Both the position numbers and the translations under genes were made by a program. The notes beneath the pieces are model-generated. The model worked only from the letters and a program-made list of their open reading frames with translations. It made no database searches and was not told the DNA's origin. This document shows, piece after piece, positions 62,854 through 64,000 of a stretch of 64,000 bases of DNA. The DNA is from Phnomibacter ginsenosidimutans (GTDB taxonomy: Bacteria > Bacteroidota > Bacteroidia > Chitinophagales > Chitinophagaceae). Location of the stretch: positions 2,600,501 through 2,664,500 of the forward strand of contig NZ_CP046566.1 in NCBI RefSeq assembly GCF_009740285.1, given 5' to 3'. Positions within the stretch are counted from its first letter, which is position 1. Each line of letters begins with the position of its first letter.

Positions 62854-64000
62854 TTATTGTGAAACAGCAACTGCTTTGGAAGCCAACTGCTTTACTTTTT
62901 CTGCAACCGAATAGCTGGTATGTGGCGGTTGATTGTAAGCCACATTTTGCCAAACAATGCTCAAACGGTACTGATGATCTTGCAAAAAAGTAGTGAGCTT
63001 ATGCGGCGTTGGAATTGGTGTAGAAAAAATACGCAGCTCATTGTTGTCTGCTGTGCGGTAAATCAACTCTTCCCGCCAATCGCCCCAAATATCGGCACTC
63101 AGCACCGGGTTAGCCTTGGTACCATTGTTGCTAACGCAATTGTATTGACGAGCATCAAAAATGCGGATGGCTTTATTGCTGGCAGTATCCCAACGTTCAA
63201 TGGTTGTACCATTCAAAATTTCGCTGTACGCATCGCCATCCCAATACATACCCATGTTGCATGCAGGAGCCCTGTCTGCAATTTTATTGCCTTTAATATC
63301 AAACACACCTGTGATGCCTGCACCAGCTACCCAACACTCGGCGCCATCATAGCGGGGATCCATGTCTATGGCCAATCCACGGCCGGGTCCTTCGCCATCC
63401 TCCCCTGCTTTTACAGAAGCTTTTTTCCAAATGATTTCACCGGTTTTTGCATCCCGCAGATTGGCGCCGGCATCGCCAAAACGTTCCTGAATGTGAAACA
63501 CTTCCAGCCCCGGACGTGATGGATCGAGATCGCTTACATGCAATGCATCACCGTGGCCAATACCCGTGCTGTACAAACCTTTGCCATCATCATCCACCGT
63601 CATGGCACCATATACAATTTCATCTTTTCCATCATTGTCTACATCGGTTATGGTAAGATTATGATTGCCCTGACCAGCAAAGTTTTTCATTCCGTTATTG
63701 GTATCGAACACCCAACGGGATTGCAGTTTTTTATTGCTGAAATCCCATGCGGCAATCACCGTTCTGGTATAATAACCCCGACACATAATTACACTCGGAT
63801 GTTTGCCATCGAGGTAAGCAACTGCGGCTAAGAAACGATCCATGCGATTACCATAACCATCTCCCCAAATGGCTTTCAAATCTTGCTCCGTTGGTTGATT
63901 GCTGGAAGGATGCCTTGCAGGAATGTAATCAACAGTGTGAAGCACTTCACCGGTCAGTCCATTAAAAACGGATAAGAATTCTGGGCCGGCTAAAATATAG
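62854..64000 (-). CDS. Rhamnogalacturonan lyase (PL11), 5' end beyond the window
   Basis: The C-terminal 382 or so residues of a family 11 polysaccharide lyase, an eight-bladed propeller that cuts the rhamnosyl-galacturonic backbone of rhamnogalacturonan-I by beta-elimination. The open frame runs past the edge (YILAGPEFLSVFNG and TGEVLHTVDYIPARHPSS upstream of the first possible start). It shows the calcium-site-rich repeats typical of PL11: DVDNDGKDEIVYGAM, HVSDLDPSRPGLEVFH, AIDMDPRYDGAECWV and SADIWGDWREELIYRT. The start and signal peptide are outside the window. It is the first visible gene of the right leftward operon. Confidence 0.92.
   Translation of the reverse strand, partial: YILAGPEFLSVFNGLTGEVLHTVDYIPARHPSSNQPTEQDLKAIWGDGYGNRMDRFLAAVAYLDGKHPSVIMCRGYYTRTVIAAWDFSNKKLQSRWVFDTNNGMKNFAGQGNHNLTITDVDNDGKDEIVYGAMTVDDDGKGLYSTGIGHGDALHVSDLDPSRPGLEVFHIQERFGDAGANLRDAKTGEIIWKKASVKAGEDGEGPGRGLAIDMDPRYDGAECWVAGAGITGVFDIKGNKIADRAPACNMGMYWDGDAYSEILNGTTIERWDTASNKAIRIFDARQYNCVSNNGTKANPVLSADIWGDWREELIYRTADNNELRIFSTPIPTPHKLTTFLQDHQYRLSIVWQNVAYNQPPHTSYSVAEKVKQLASKAVAVSQ

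Noticed and set aside
1-64000. CRISPR arrays, prophage, insertion sequences, rRNA genes
   Set aside because: No regularly spaced repeats, transposase, phage structural genes or rRNA sequence were found. Only one tRNA is present.

Overview
The window looks like chromosomal DNA of a Bacteroidota bacterium, probably of the Chitinophagaceae type. Pointers are promoter elements of the Bacteroidota form TAnnTTTG in front of many genes, a b-type sdhCAB succinate dehydrogenase locus, secreted BNR-repeat and GH106/GH105/PL11/DUF4450 proteins, small GxxExxY and four-helix-bundle genes set in AT-rich repeats, and a moderate GC content. Species cannot be fixed from this alone. No gene-free stretch exceeds about 300 bases.

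Left half (1-33 kb), mostly housekeeping: a PLP deaminase, a secreted unknown protein, lipB, an rluD-type pseudouridine synthase, def, ruvX, a GxxExxY gene inside an inverted-repeat element, a UbiA-type prenyltransferase, a large secreted BNR protein, a SpoU/TrmH RNA methylase, a GH13 amylase, an MFS transporter, a large FAD/Fe-S dehydrogenase, a GNAT acetyltransferase, the sdhCAB operon (interrupted by a four-helix-bundle gene between sdhA and sdhB), an outer-membrane barrel protein, a MacB-type permease, tsaD, a tolC-hlyD-RND efflux operon with a PII-like protein and a DUF2892 protein at its end, trmN6, hscB, tRNA-Leu(CAA) and a SatP-type acetate transporter.

Right half (33-64 kb): a rhamnogalacturonan-I and L-rhamnose utilisation locus. 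A leftward run of 14 genes (53391 down to 33321) encodes rhaT, a RhaEW-type aldolase/dehydrogenase, rhaM, rhaI, rhaK, a tandem class II aldolase protein, lutABC, then GH105, a CE12 esterase, GH106, GH2 and GH43. A rightward trio (53578-56269) encodes a GntR-type regulator and two secreted proteins of DUF6250-like and PmoA-like type. A second leftward run (64000 down to 56271) encodes a PL11 lyase cut by the window edge, a DUF4450 protein, a second CE12 esterase and a six-hairpin glycosidase-like protein. Together they would deacetylate and cut rhamnogalacturonan, release rhamnose, import it and take it through rhamnulose-1-phosphate to DHAP and lactaldehyde, then lactate, then pyruvate via LutABC. 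No SusC/SusD pair is in the window.

Six conserved genes carry single-base frameshifts (ruvX, ubiA-like, trmH-like, GNAT, hlyD-like, GH2). Two of these lie in the same 14-base sequence. Most likely this reflects indel errors in the assembly rather than decay. The most unusual structures are two small-gene elements bounded by inverted repeats (5178-5820 and 17760-18223), a tandem aldolase whose second half has lost its metal ligands, and a series of hairpins in the gaps of the rhamnose operon.
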